Source of the DNA: Amycolatopsis regifaucium
Lineage (GTDB): Bacteria > Actinomycetota > Actinomycetes > Mycobacteriales > Pseudonocardiaceae
Length of the DNA: 64,000 nt
NCBI RefSeq assembly: GCF_001613935.1
Contig: NZ_LQCI01000002.1
Location: forward strand, 310,001 to 374,000
Direction of reading: 5' to 3'
The first letter of the stretch is position 1, and the number at the start of each line of letters is the position of its first letter. The notes under the pieces were generated by a model. It was not told the origin of the DNA. It ran no database searches and was given only the letters and a program-made list of their open reading frames with translations. Below are positions 1 through 6,823 of this stretch, piece after piece. The position numbers were made by a program, and so were the translations under genes.

Positions 1-111
1 CGGGCGGCCGCCGCACCAGACGACGGTGCACGGTGCCGTGGGGGGCAGCTCCGCGCTCGCCGGTGCGGTGGCCTCGAATGACGCGGGATCGTTCTGTTCG
101 TCGGTCTTCAT
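1..111 (-). CDS. 5' end of an unidentified protein, cut by the window edge
   Basis: An open frame on the minus strand begins with ATG at 111-109 and runs off the left edge after 37 codons. A weak GAGAGC-type ribosome-binding site lies just upstream. The visible N-terminus starts MKTDEQNDPASF, is Ala/Pro-rich and has no signal peptide. Too little is present to assign a family. Its upstream region is shared with the divergent lipoprotein genes to the right. Confidence 0.4.
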   Translation of the reverse strand, partial: MKTDEQNDPASFEATAPASAELPPTAPCTVVWCGGRP

Positions 112-421
112 CGCTCTCACGGTTTCGGGTGACGGGGACTGGGACACGCCGGAGCGCTTACTTGTCTTTTCGGCAGAACGGGAGCGGGCGTTAACGGTCC
201 CGTGCCGGATTCGTCCGATCGATTCGCGACGACAGCGGTGTGTTGTCGCGCCGTGAACGGCATGTTAATTGTCCATAGTGGACAATTATCCGGCGGTCCT
301 CGCGTACCGCCGCGCCGACGGCGCGATAACCTGCCGCGCATCGAACGTGGCTCAATGCCACGACATCGGGCCCGGCCGGGTCAGAATGGGCCGGCCACGA
401 CCGGCCGACGAAAGGATCGCC
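112..421. other. Divergent intergenic region with an operator-like palindrome
   Basis: About 310 bp separate the leftward partial gene from the rightward lipoprotein gene. No convincing gene is visible. Relative to its surroundings the middle is AT-rich, and it carries the perfect palindrome listed separately at 266-288. Promoters for both divergent genes probably lie here. Confidence 0.5.
266..288. promoter_or_regulatory. Perfect 10-bp dyad (operator candidate)
   Basis: The arms TAATTGTCCA and TGGACAATTA are exact reverse complements around the spacer TAG. The site is in the divergent gap and there is no T-run after it, so an operator is more likely than a terminator. The binding protein is unknown. 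Confidence 0.5.
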
Positions 422-931
422 TTGCCCGTCTCGACGACCACGGGAGCGTGGCGGCGCCTGATCGCGGCCTGCGTCGCCGCCGGAACACTCGCCGCCTGTT
501 CGGGCGAAGACCCGCCACCGCCCGTCACCTCCGCGCCGGCTCCCCCTGCCACGCCGCCTTCCAGCACGTCCAGCGCCTCAGTGCCGCCGATCCCGTCGCA
601 GACCGCGCCGACTTCGTCGGTTGCCCCGAATCCCGCCAACAAGCCGAAACCAGCTGAACCGGTACAGGGTTCGTGTGGCACGGTGACCGCGGCGAGCGGG
701 CTGACCCTGCAGGTGCTCAACGGGCCCGGGGTCTCGTGCGCGGACGCGACCGGGATCGTCGGCTCGTTCCACAAGAGGATCGCCGGACGCCAGTCCGCGG
801 GCTCGGACGAGCCGGTCAGCGAGACCGTCGACGGCTGGCTGTGCGTTTCCGGCGCCCCCGCCGCGCAAGGTGGCACCAGTTGCAGCAAAGGCGAGCAGAA
901 CGTGTTCGCCGCCGTCGTCCCCGTCGAATGA
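422..931 (+). CDS. Secreted lipoprotein, first of a paralogous pair
   Basis: Predicted extracytoplasmic lipoprotein of 169 residues. I chose the TTG at 422 because GAAAGGA sits six bases upstream and the protein then opens directly with a lipoprotein signal: two Arg, a hydrophobic stretch and the lipobox LAAC with Cys26. In-frame starts at 269 and 386 would add a non-signal leader. A Pro/Ser/Thr-rich linker (residues about 30-75) leads to a small domain with four Cys and the pattern SCADATGIVGSFHKRI ... GWLC ... TSC. The same pattern recurs in the next gene, so the two are tandem paralogs. No known function is recognised. Confidence 0.75.
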   Translation: MPVSTTTGAWRRLIAACVAAGTLAACSGEDPPPPVTSAPAPPATPPSSTSSASVPPIPSQTAPTSSVAPNPANKPKPAEPVQGSCGTVTAASGLTLQVLNGPGVSCADATGIVGSFHKRIAGRQSAGSDEPVSETVDGWLCVSGAPAAQGGTSCSKGEQNVFAAVVPVE

Positions 932-954
932 ACCACCCCCGAGAAGAAGGGCCC

Positions 955-1338
955 ATGAAGAGCCTCCCCGTACTCCCCGCAGCGGTCGCCGTCCTCCTGC
1001 TGAGCGGCTGCGGGGCCGATCCGGCCCCGTCGGCCGCGCCGGCGTCGTCCTCCCCCGCCCCCGCCGCCGGGCAGGCGCTCGCCGGAACGCCGTGCGGTGA
1101 AATCGCCGGTTTCCAGGGCGCGAAGAACAAGGTCGTCGCCCGCGGGAAGACCGATTGCGCCGAAGCGACTCAGGTACTCAAGGACTACTTCGCCAAGTTG
1201 ACGCCCGCCGAAGCCAACTCGGCGCAGGGCCCCGGACCGGTGGTCATCGGCGCGTGGACATGCGGGAGCGGGCCGAACGACCCGGTGACGAGTTGCTCGA
1301 CCGAGGACGAGCGGCAGATCGACGCGACCCGCTCCTGA
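955..1338 (+). CDS. Secreted lipoprotein, second of a paralogous pair
   Basis: Predicted 127-residue lipoprotein. It starts at ATG 955 after the purine-rich GAGAAGAAGGG. A short signal peptide ends in the lipobox LSGC (Cys19), followed by an Ala/Pro/Ser linker and a compact domain with the pattern DCAEATQVLKDYFAKL ... AWTC ... TSC. This matches the domain in the gene 23 bp upstream, so the pair arose by duplication and is probably co-transcribed. Four conserved Cys suggest two disulfides outside the membrane. Function unknown. Confidence 0.75.
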   Translation: MKSLPVLPAAVAVLLLSGCGADPAPSAAPASSSPAPAAGQALAGTPCGEIAGFQGAKNKVVARGKTDCAEATQVLKDYFAKLTPAEANSAQGPGPVVIGAWTCGSGPNDPVTSCSTEDERQIDATRS

Positions 1339-1352
1339 GCGGGCTTCCGACT

Positions 1353-1407
1353 GTCCTCAAGGGACACTTTTCGTGACGAAGTGATCTTGTGTCCTCAAAG
1401 GACACTT
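1353..1407. repeat. Two direct copies of a short hairpin unit
   Basis: GTCCTCAAGGGACACTT (1353-1369) and GTCCTCAAAGGACACTT (1391-1407) differ at one base. Each contains the small dyad GTCCT-NNN-GGAC. They directly follow the lipoprotein stop codon at 1338 and could act as weak transcription or mRNA-end signals. Confidence 0.5.
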
Positions 1408-1587
1408 CCCCGCACTCTAACGCGCGATTCAGGTTATTGAGCGGTAAGGCAAACGTGGCGTGTCTCGGCGGCGGCCAAGGGCATCGACTGTGTGGATTTC
1501 GGGACGTTGGATGACCAGAAATCCACACAGTCCCCCGTGACCGGTCCAGTCACACCAGCCAGACACGTTCGCCCTAGCACTCAAGAG

Positions 1588-1609
1588 AACCCGAATCGCC
1601 ACTCACGAC
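1588..1609 (+). repeat. 22-bp dispersed repeat, copy 1
   Basis: The 22 bases beginning AACCCGAATCGCC and ending CTCACGAC occur identically at 44426-44447 and inverted at 44138-44159. All three copies are intergenic. The spacing from this copy to the next hairpin (55 bp) equals the spacing from the 44138 copy to its hairpin. Confidence 0.75.
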
Positions 1610-1663
1610 CCCGGAATCAGGCCTGCCCTACGACGACTTCGCCGGGACATCAGGGCAGGAAAG

Positions 1664-1716
1664 TCCGTGGAGGCCTCCTTCCCTACCCTGACAGTAGGGA
1701 AGGAGGCCTTCACGGA
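1664..1716. repeat. Long intergenic hairpin
   Basis: The left arm 1664-1686 and right arm 1694-1716 are 23-bp inverted copies with one mismatch, around the 7-base loop CCTGACA. The stem centres on GGCCTCCTTCCCTAC. There is no T-run and no gene nearby on the left. It resembles a dispersed palindromic intergenic repeat more than a terminator. Confidence 0.7.
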
Positions 1717-2062
1717 ATGGGCTTTCAGTCCACTGTGGTCACCCGCGAGATCGACCGGCCGAAAACGCTCCAGGTCAGCGGAGATCTCGCCTGGCAGGCG
1801 AACCCGGTCACAGCGTCGAGCACGCTTCACGGTCGCGTTCGCCGACGTGCAGGCACCCAGGCCGATAGCCCGGCGGGACCACGAAACAGACGAGCCCTGC
1901 CCTGCCGCCGAAGGCGCCCGCGAAGCCTTCGGCCCGCCGCGGCTCGTCGTGCGCGTCGGCGGACAGCTTCCGTGAGGTGCCATCCAGCCTGGTCGCCTCG
2001 CCCCGGAGCGTGAGGACCACGGCCACAGGTCTTATGCCGACAAGATCTTCTTCCCCACCCCC

Positions 2063-2099
2063 TTGTCACATCGAGTAAGAGTCGTCTAGACTCAAACTA
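2063..2099 (+). promoter_or_regulatory. Promoter for the J-domain/vWA operon, probably leaderless
   Basis: TTGTCA (2063-2068) and TAGACT (2087-2092) are 18 bp apart, a good primary-sigma pattern. The ATG start at 2099 lies six bases after the -10 element, exactly where transcription should begin, and no Shine-Dalgarno sequence precedes it. The message is therefore probably leaderless. Confidence 0.6.
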
Positions 2100-3085
2100 T
2101 GTTCACCAGGGACGAAGCCGTGATGGCGATCGAGAACGCGGCCGAAGCGGCGGCACTGTTCGACACCGACCCCCGGCTCGCTCACCGGCACTACCGCGCG
2201 CTGGCGGCCGCGCTTCACCCTGACCGGAATCCCGGCGACTCACGCGCCCACAAGGCGGCCGCGGCCCTCAATCACCTTTACGACGATTGGAAACGCGGCC
2301 GCGTCCAGACGGTCACCACGGTGACGTCGGCCTATCCCCTCACCCGCACGCACGCGATCGGCAGTGTCGCGACGACCTACCGCACCACCGGACCTCATCT
2401 GGTCAAACTCGTCCGAAACCCGGCACTGAACCCGCTGATCCACGCCGAATGGGCGGCGTTGCGCACACTCGACGCCTTCACCGAGCGTCACCGATGGCTG
2501 CGCCCCTACTACCCGCGGCTGCTCGACACCTCCGGGCCGGTGGCCCGGGGCGAGCGGGCGTTCAGCGTCCTCGAGCCACTCGTCGACGGGTTCGTCACCC
2601 TCGCCGACATCGGGAAGGCCTTCCCGGACGGCCTCGACGGCCGCGATTACGCCTGGATGCACCGGCGTCTGCTGCGGGCGATGGCGGGAGCGCACCGCGC
2701 GGGCGTCGTCCATGGCCATCTGACCGGGGACAACGTGCTGGTCCATCCCGAACGGCACGGCATCGTCCTGATCGGCTGGTCCTTCGCCGTCGAAGACGGT
2801 GCGCTCCCGCTGGCGGTGGACAACTCCGCCGAGTATCCGCCCGAAGTCCACAAAGGACTGCCGATGACTCCGGCCACCGACGTCCACATGCTTCACCAGC
2901 TGATGCTTTCCCTGCTGGCACCCGGAGAAACCCGCCAACGCGAGTTCGCCACGTGGTGCACCCAAGAAACGCCGGGACAACGGCCTGACGCCGTCGATCT
3001 GCTCGACGAATACGACGACCTGATCGGTGAGCTCTACGGCCCCCGCACCTTCCGACCCTTCACCATTCCCGAGACAGGAGCCTGA
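2099..3085 (+). CDS. J-domain protein fused to a kinase-like (pseudokinase) domain
   Basis: A 328-residue soluble protein. Residues about 3-66 form a DnaJ-type J-domain with the diagnostic HPD at 40-42 (LHPDRNPG), which in known J-proteins stimulates Hsp70. Residues about 85-300 resemble a Ser/Thr protein kinase fold, with a possible VAIK-type Lys at 103. The catalytic loop is HGHLTGDN (205-212) instead of HRDLKPEN, and the DFG position reads IGW (225-227). Both the catalytic and the metal-binding Asp are missing, so I infer a catalytically dead kinase. The vWA gene starts two bases after its stop. The unit resembles kinase/vWA signalling cassettes, here with a chaperone-recruiting module. 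Confidence 0.8.
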   Translation: MFTRDEAVMAIENAAEAAALFDTDPRLAHRHYRALAAALHPDRNPGDSRAHKAAAALNHLYDDWKRGRVQTVTTVTSAYPLTRTHAIGSVATTYRTTGPHLVKLVRNPALNPLIHAEWAALRTLDAFTERHRWLRPYYPRLLDTSGPVARGERAFSVLEPLVDGFVTLADIGKAFPDGLDGRDYAWMHRRLLRAMAGAHRAGVVHGHLTGDNVLVHPERHGIVLIGWSFAVEDGALPLAVDNSAEYPPEVHKGLPMTPATDVHMLHQLMLSLLAPGETRQREFATWCTQETPGQRPDAVDLLDEYDDLIGELYGPRTFRPFTIPETGA

Positions 3086-3087
3086 CC

Positions 3088-4062
3088 ATGGGACACGGAC
3101 ACTGGGACGACAACGCCTACGCCGCCGCGAAAACCTTCCGCGCGGCCAAGGGCGAGGACGATTTCGGCTACACCGCCGATCTCCGCTCCAAACCCGCGAA
3201 AGAGTGGAAGGTCGCGCCCGCGCTCGATCCGCTGAACGCCGTCCGGGAATGCCGGGATTCGGCCGACCACGCCGATTCGACGCCGATCGCGGTGCTGTTC
3301 GACGTCACCGGCTCGATGCGCCGGGTACCGCGGGTCATGCAGGGCAAGCTCGGCAAACTGCACGGCTTGCTGAAGCGCCGCGGCTATCTGGCCGATCCGC
3401 AGGTCCTGTTCGGCGCGATCGGCGACGCGGACAGCGACCGGGTGCCGTTGCAGGTCGGGCAGTTCGAATCGGACAACCGGATGGACGAGCAGCTGCGCAC
3501 GATCTTCCTCGAAGGCGGTGGCGGCGGGCAGAAGAGCGAATCCTACGAACTGGCCGCCTATTTCATGGCACGGCACGTGGTCACCGACGCGTGGCAGAAA
3601 CGCGGCCGCAAGGGCTACCTGTTCCTCATCGGCGACGAACTGAACAAGCCCGCGCTGGAGGCGCGCCACCTCCGCCGGGTGATCGGCGACGACGTGCGGG
3701 AGGACATCGATCCCGCGTCGGTGTACCGGGAGCTCGCCCGCAAGTGGCACGTCTACTTCGTGCTGCCGAACCAGTCCTCGTACTACAACGACCCGCAGAT
3801 CGGCGAGCACTGGAGCGGCCTGCTCGGCCAGAACTTCCTCAAACTCGACGACCCCGGCGCGGTGTGCGAGCTGATCGCGGCCACGATCGGGGTGGAGGAA
3901 CAGGTCGTCGACGTCGACCGGGCGCTCGCCGATCTCGCGGACATCGGTTCGGCCGCCGAAAGCGCGGCGGTCGGAAAGGCGCTGGCGAAGCTCGGCAACC
4001 GGACGGTCGTCACCTCGGCGGTACCCGAGCCCGGCGGTCCGGACCACGTGGTGCTGCGATGA
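3088..4062 (+). CDS. von Willebrand factor A (vWA) domain protein
   Basis: A 324-residue cytoplasmic protein with no signal peptide. A vWA domain spans roughly residues 65-280. Its MIDAS loop is FDVTGSM (DVTGS at 72-76), retaining the D-x-T/S-x-S metal ligands. Further conserved stretches include the glycine-rich EGGGGGQKSES near 138-148 and FLIGDE near residue 183. vWA proteins of this soluble type act as metal-dependent scaffolds beside kinases, phosphatases or AAA ATPases. It lies between the J-domain pseudokinase (2-bp gap) and the PurA paralog (ATGA overlap), so the proteins are probably made together. Confidence 0.85.
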   Translation: MGHGHWDDNAYAAAKTFRAAKGEDDFGYTADLRSKPAKEWKVAPALDPLNAVRECRDSADHADSTPIAVLFDVTGSMRRVPRVMQGKLGKLHGLLKRRGYLADPQVLFGAIGDADSDRVPLQVGQFESDNRMDEQLRTIFLEGGGGGQKSESYELAAYFMARHVVTDAWQKRGRKGYLFLIGDELNKPALEARHLRRVIGDDVREDIDPASVYRELARKWHVYFVLPNQSSYYNDPQIGEHWSGLLGQNFLKLDDPGAVCELIAATIGVEEQVVDVDRALADLADIGSAAESAAVGKALAKLGNRTVVTSAVPEPGGPDHVVLR

Positions 4063-5252
4063 GCCTCCTGGACGGGCACGCGGTGGTGGTCGGGCTGGGT
4101 TTCGGCGACGAAGGCAAGGGAGCCGTGGTCGACGCGCTCTGCGCCGACCGGCCCACCATCGCCGTCGTCCGGTTCAACGGCGGCGCGCAAGCCGCGCACA
4201 ACGTCGTCGAGAACGGACGGCACCACACGTTCAGCCAGTTCGGGGCGGGCACGTTCGCGGGCGTGCCCACCCATCTGTCGCGCTTCGTCCTGGTCGAACC
4301 GTTCGCGCTGGCCGCCGAAGCCCGGCAGCTCGAAACCGTCGGCGTCGCGGATCCGCTGTCGATGCTGAGCGTCGACGGACGAGCGCTGCTGACCACCCCG
4401 TTCCACGTTTACGCCAACCGGGCGCGGGAGGACGCCCGCGGCGCGAAACGGCATGGCTCGTGCGGAAAGGGCATCGGCGAGACCGTCTGGTACTCGCTGC
4501 TGTCCGGGGCGGCCCGGGGTGATCGGGTGGAGGAGCAGGAGGTGATCGGGACGCCGGGCGAAGCGCCAACGGTCGCCGACTGCGCGCGGCCGGCGGTGCT
4601 GCGGCGCAAGCTGGACGCGCTCGCGCGGTTCTACGCGCCGTTGGCCACCCCACCGCACGGCGTGGACGAGTTGGTGGCTCTGTACCGCGACTTCGCGGAC
4701 GCAATGCGGATCACCGACGGGGACGAAACGGGGCGGCTCGCCGACAGCGGCCGCGTGGTCTTCGAGGGAGCGCAGGGGGTTCTCCTCGATCAGCACCACG
4801 GATTCCATCCGCATACGACGTGGTCCACCACCACCCCGCACAACGCCCGCACGCTGCTGGGCGGGCGTCCGCACACCGTGCTGGGCGTGACGCGGACTTA
4901 TCTCACCCGGCATGGCGCGGGGCCGCTTCCCACCGAATCCGCTTCCGTGCTCGCCCGGTTCCCCGAGGCGCACAACGGCACCGGGGAGTACCAGGGCGCG
5001 TGGCGGGCGGGGCATCTCGACGCGGCGCTGCTGGACTACGCGATCGCGGCCTGCGAAGGGGTGGACGCGTTCGCGGTGACCCACCTCGACGCGACCGGGC
5101 TGAAGGTCGTGCCCGGGGATGGCTGCCCCGCGGTCGACCTGCCGGATCCGCTGACGTGGTTCGGTGCCCGGCTTCCGGTGGCGGTCACCGGGTACGGCCC
5201 GGACAGGGCCGGTTACCGGGTCGTGGAGGCAAGGTCGACAATCTACGCGTGA
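4059..5252 (+). CDS. Divergent adenylosuccinate synthetase paralog
   Basis: A 397-residue relative of PurA, which joins IMP and aspartate using GTP. The GTP-binding GDEGKG loop is intact (16-21), and so are FEGAQGVLLD and GAGPLPTE. The IMP-site segment that is normally GGHNAGHT reads GGAQAAHN: the second, catalytic-type His is kept while the flanking residues have changed. The usual arginine-rich R-R-R-T-G-W segment reads QGAWRAGHLD. The protein is about 30 residues shorter than typical PurA. Location in a vWA operon (ATGA overlap with the previous gene) and these changes suggest a paralog acting on another nucleotide or substrate rather than housekeeping purine synthesis. Confidence 0.8.
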   Translation: MSLLDGHAVVVGLGFGDEGKGAVVDALCADRPTIAVVRFNGGAQAAHNVVENGRHHTFSQFGAGTFAGVPTHLSRFVLVEPFALAAEARQLETVGVADPLSMLSVDGRALLTTPFHVYANRAREDARGAKRHGSCGKGIGETVWYSLLSGAARGDRVEEQEVIGTPGEAPTVADCARPAVLRRKLDALARFYAPLATPPHGVDELVALYRDFADAMRITDGDETGRLADSGRVVFEGAQGVLLDQHHGFHPHTTWSTTTPHNARTLLGGRPHTVLGVTRTYLTRHGAGPLPTESASVLARFPEAHNGTGEYQGAWRAGHLDAALLDYAIAACEGVDAFAVTHLDATGLKVVPGDGCPAVDLPDPLTWFGARLPVAVTGYGPDRAGYRVVEARSTIYA

Positions 5253-5881
5253 TCGAGTCGACTCCGGTGTCCGTCGACGTGCTGGTGATGCGGTTCGACC
5301 CCGGCGCGCGAACCGTCCTGCTGGGAATCGCACCGCGTGCCGCCGAGCCGTTCGAAGGGGAACTCGCCCTGCCCGGGGTGCTTCTCGGGCTCGGGGAACG
5401 GCTGCGGGACGCAGCGGGCCGGGCGGCGGTCACCAAACTCGGGCTGCCGCCGGACGCGCTCTCGGCGACGGGCCAGCTCGTCACCTTCGACGAGCCGAAT
5501 CGGGACCCGCGCGGCCCGACCCTCTCCATCGCACTGTGGGCCACCACCGATCCCGCGCTCGACGTGCCCGGGGACGTGGTGTGGACGCCGCTGGACGCGG
5601 TGCCGCCCCTGGCGTTCGACCATGACCGGATCGTGGCGGACTGCCGCCCGCTGCTGGCCGACCGGCTGTGGCGGGACGTCGCTTTCACCGCCGGGCTGCT
5701 GGGCCCGGCCTTCACCACGGCGCAGGCACTCGACGCGACCGAAGCGCTGACCGGGGACCGCCCCTATCCGGCCAACCTGGGCCGGATCATGGAGCGGGTA
5801 CCCGGGTTGCGCCGGACCACCGAGCACGCGGCCGCCCTCCCGAAAGGAGGACGGCCGCCTTCGCTCTGGCGTTGGGAGTGA
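5249..5881 (+). CDS. Nudix-fold protein with C-terminal winged helix (NrtR-like)
   Basis: GTG at 5249 overlaps the previous stop (GTGA) and follows GGAGGCAAGG, giving 210 residues. The N-terminal half is a Nudix fold, but the Nudix box segment LGERLRDAAGRAAVTKLGL lacks the Glu pair of R-E-x-x-E-E, so hydrolase activity is unlikely. The C-terminal half (FDHDRIVADC ... LDATEALTG ... NLGRIMERV) matches the winged-helix layout of NrtR-type regulators, which sense ADP-ribose-like nucleotides. I infer a nucleotide-responsive regulator, possibly of this operon. Alternatively it could be an enzyme on an unusual substrate. Confidence 0.75.
   Translation: MIESTPVSVDVLVMRFDPGARTVLLGIAPRAAEPFEGELALPGVLLGLGERLRDAAGRAAVTKLGLPPDALSATGQLVTFDEPNRDPRGPTLSIALWATTDPALDVPGDVVWTPLDAVPPLAFDHDRIVADCRPLLADRLWRDVAFTAGLLGPAFTTAQALDATEALTGDRPYPANLGRIMERVPGLRRTTEHAAALPKGGRPPSLWRWE
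5829..5857. terminator. Hairpin terminator between convergent genes
   Basis: Arms CGGCCGCCCTCC (5829-5840) and GGAGGACGGCCG (5846-5857) pair with one mismatch around the loop CGAAA. The hairpin lies within the last codons of the Nudix gene, just before the convergent peptidase gene, and could serve both strands. Confidence 0.55.
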
Positions 5882-5885
5882 CGGG

Positions 5886-6644
5886 TCAGATCCCGCAGGA
5901 GGACGCCGACCAGAACCGGCTCGACCGGTGCGCCACATGCGTGTGATCGTTGTGACCGGGGTAGCCCGGCCCGAGGATCTCACTGAACCCGTGGTTGCGG
6001 GCCTGCTTCGCCAGCCCGCAGAAGCCCTGCGAACCCGCGCCGAGGTCGACAGCGTCCCCGTAGAGGTGACGGCTGTTCGTCGCCCCGCCGACCGCGTTGT
6101 TGCAGGCGACACTGCGGAAACCGCCGTTGACGTCGATCGGCAGGTCACCCATGGCGTGCCGCATCGCCTGCAGCTTCCACATCGACACCAGCGCGTTGGC
6201 CTTCGCCGTCGCGGCGGGGACGTTGCCGCCCGACCAGTCCGAGTTGCACCGGTTCAGTTCCGCGTAGGTGAAGTTGACCGGCGTGCAGTCGTTGTCCTGC
6301 AACTCGTAGATCTTCGCGAACGTGGCCGCTCCGGCGATGCCGTCCGCGCCCAGCCCGTAAGCCTGCTGGAACCGGGTGACGGCGGCCTTGGTACCCGCGC
6401 CGAACTGGCCGTCGAGGGCCAGCACGCCGCCGTAACCGGGGTAACCGGCGACGCGGATCTGCAGCTGCCGGACGTCGTCGCCGGACGCGCCCTCGGACAG
6501 CGTGCGTCCCCAGGTGTAACAGGCGTCGGCTGCGGCGACGTCGCCCGCCGTCACCGGGGCCGGATCGGCGGCGGCCGGAGCGGCCACCGCGGTGCCGAGC
6601 CCGGCCACGAGGGCGAGCATCGGCAGGAGAAGACGAATGCGCAT
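5886..6644 (-). CDS. Secreted peptidoglycan-binding M15-type D-Ala-D-Ala peptidase
   Basis: A 252-residue exported protein; ATG at 6644 follows GAAAGGTG. The signal peptide ends near AAA-D27. Residues about 50-110 form a peptidoglycan-binding type 1 domain (DVRQLQIRVAGYPGYGG ... FGAGTKAAVTRFQ). Residues about 125-252 form an M15 domain with zinc ligands in SRHLYGDAVD (His193, Asp200) and HTH (His236). Such enzymes cut D-Ala-D-Ala or related peptide bonds in the cell wall. It is transcribed alone, convergent to the Nudix operon. Confidence 0.85.
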   Translation of the reverse strand: MRIRLLLPMLALVAGLGTAVAAPAAADPAPVTAGDVAAADACYTWGRTLSEGASGDDVRQLQIRVAGYPGYGGVLALDGQFGAGTKAAVTRFQQAYGLGADGIAGAATFAKIYELQDNDCTPVNFTYAELNRCNSDWSGGNVPAATAKANALVSMWKLQAMRHAMGDLPIDVNGGFRSVACNNAVGGATNSRHLYGDAVDLGAGSQGFCGLAKQARNHGFSEILGPGYPGHNDHTHVAHRSSRFWSASSCGI

Positions 6645-6745
6645 GACAGGAACACCTTTCAAGGCAGGGAAGGTGAGTCCCGTGACCCCCACGGGATGTC
6701 AACGATTCACTACCTCGGAGGCTAACGCGTCTTCAGGTGCCGCAC

Positions 6746-6765
6746 TGTGGGTCGTTCGACCCACA
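6746..6765. terminator. Perfect 9-bp hairpin after the acyl-CoA ligase gene
   Basis: TGTGGGTCG and CGACCCACA pair perfectly around TT. It lies downstream of the leftward acyl-CoA ligase and upstream of the leftward peptidase gene, so it probably separates the two transcripts. Confidence 0.55.
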
Positions 6766-6774
6766 CGGCCGCCC

Positions 6775-6808
6775 GGGGCACGCAAGTAGCGGACTGATCG
6801 CGTGCCCC
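6775..6808. terminator. Second hairpin after the acyl-CoA ligase gene
   Basis: GGGGCACGC (6775-6783) and GCGTGCCCC (6800-6808) are perfect inverted arms with a 16-base loop, starting 15 bp beyond the ligase stop codon. It is a GC-rich terminator candidate acting with the hairpin at 6746-6765. Confidence 0.5.
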
Positions 6809-6823
6809 GCCCACCGGAAGTGA

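Larger units (their letters stand above)
1339..2098. other. Repeat-rich intergenic region, no convincing gene
   Basis: This 760-bp gap holds several small repeats: two near-identical short hairpin units around 1353-1407, one copy of a 22-bp dispersed repeat at 1588-1609, a long hairpin at 1664-1716, and a promoter just before 2099. Open frames here lack ribosome-binding sites and recognisable protein features. Confidence 0.6.

Noticed and set aside
1667..1975. Open frames in the gap before the pseudokinase operon
   Set aside because: They cover the long hairpin and repeats, lack ribosome-binding sites and show no protein-like composition.
3783..5333. Long leftward open frames opposite the vWA and PurA-paralog genes
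   Set aside because: They are antisense artefacts of high-GC codon use: Arg/Pro/Gly-rich, with no ribosome-binding sites or domains.
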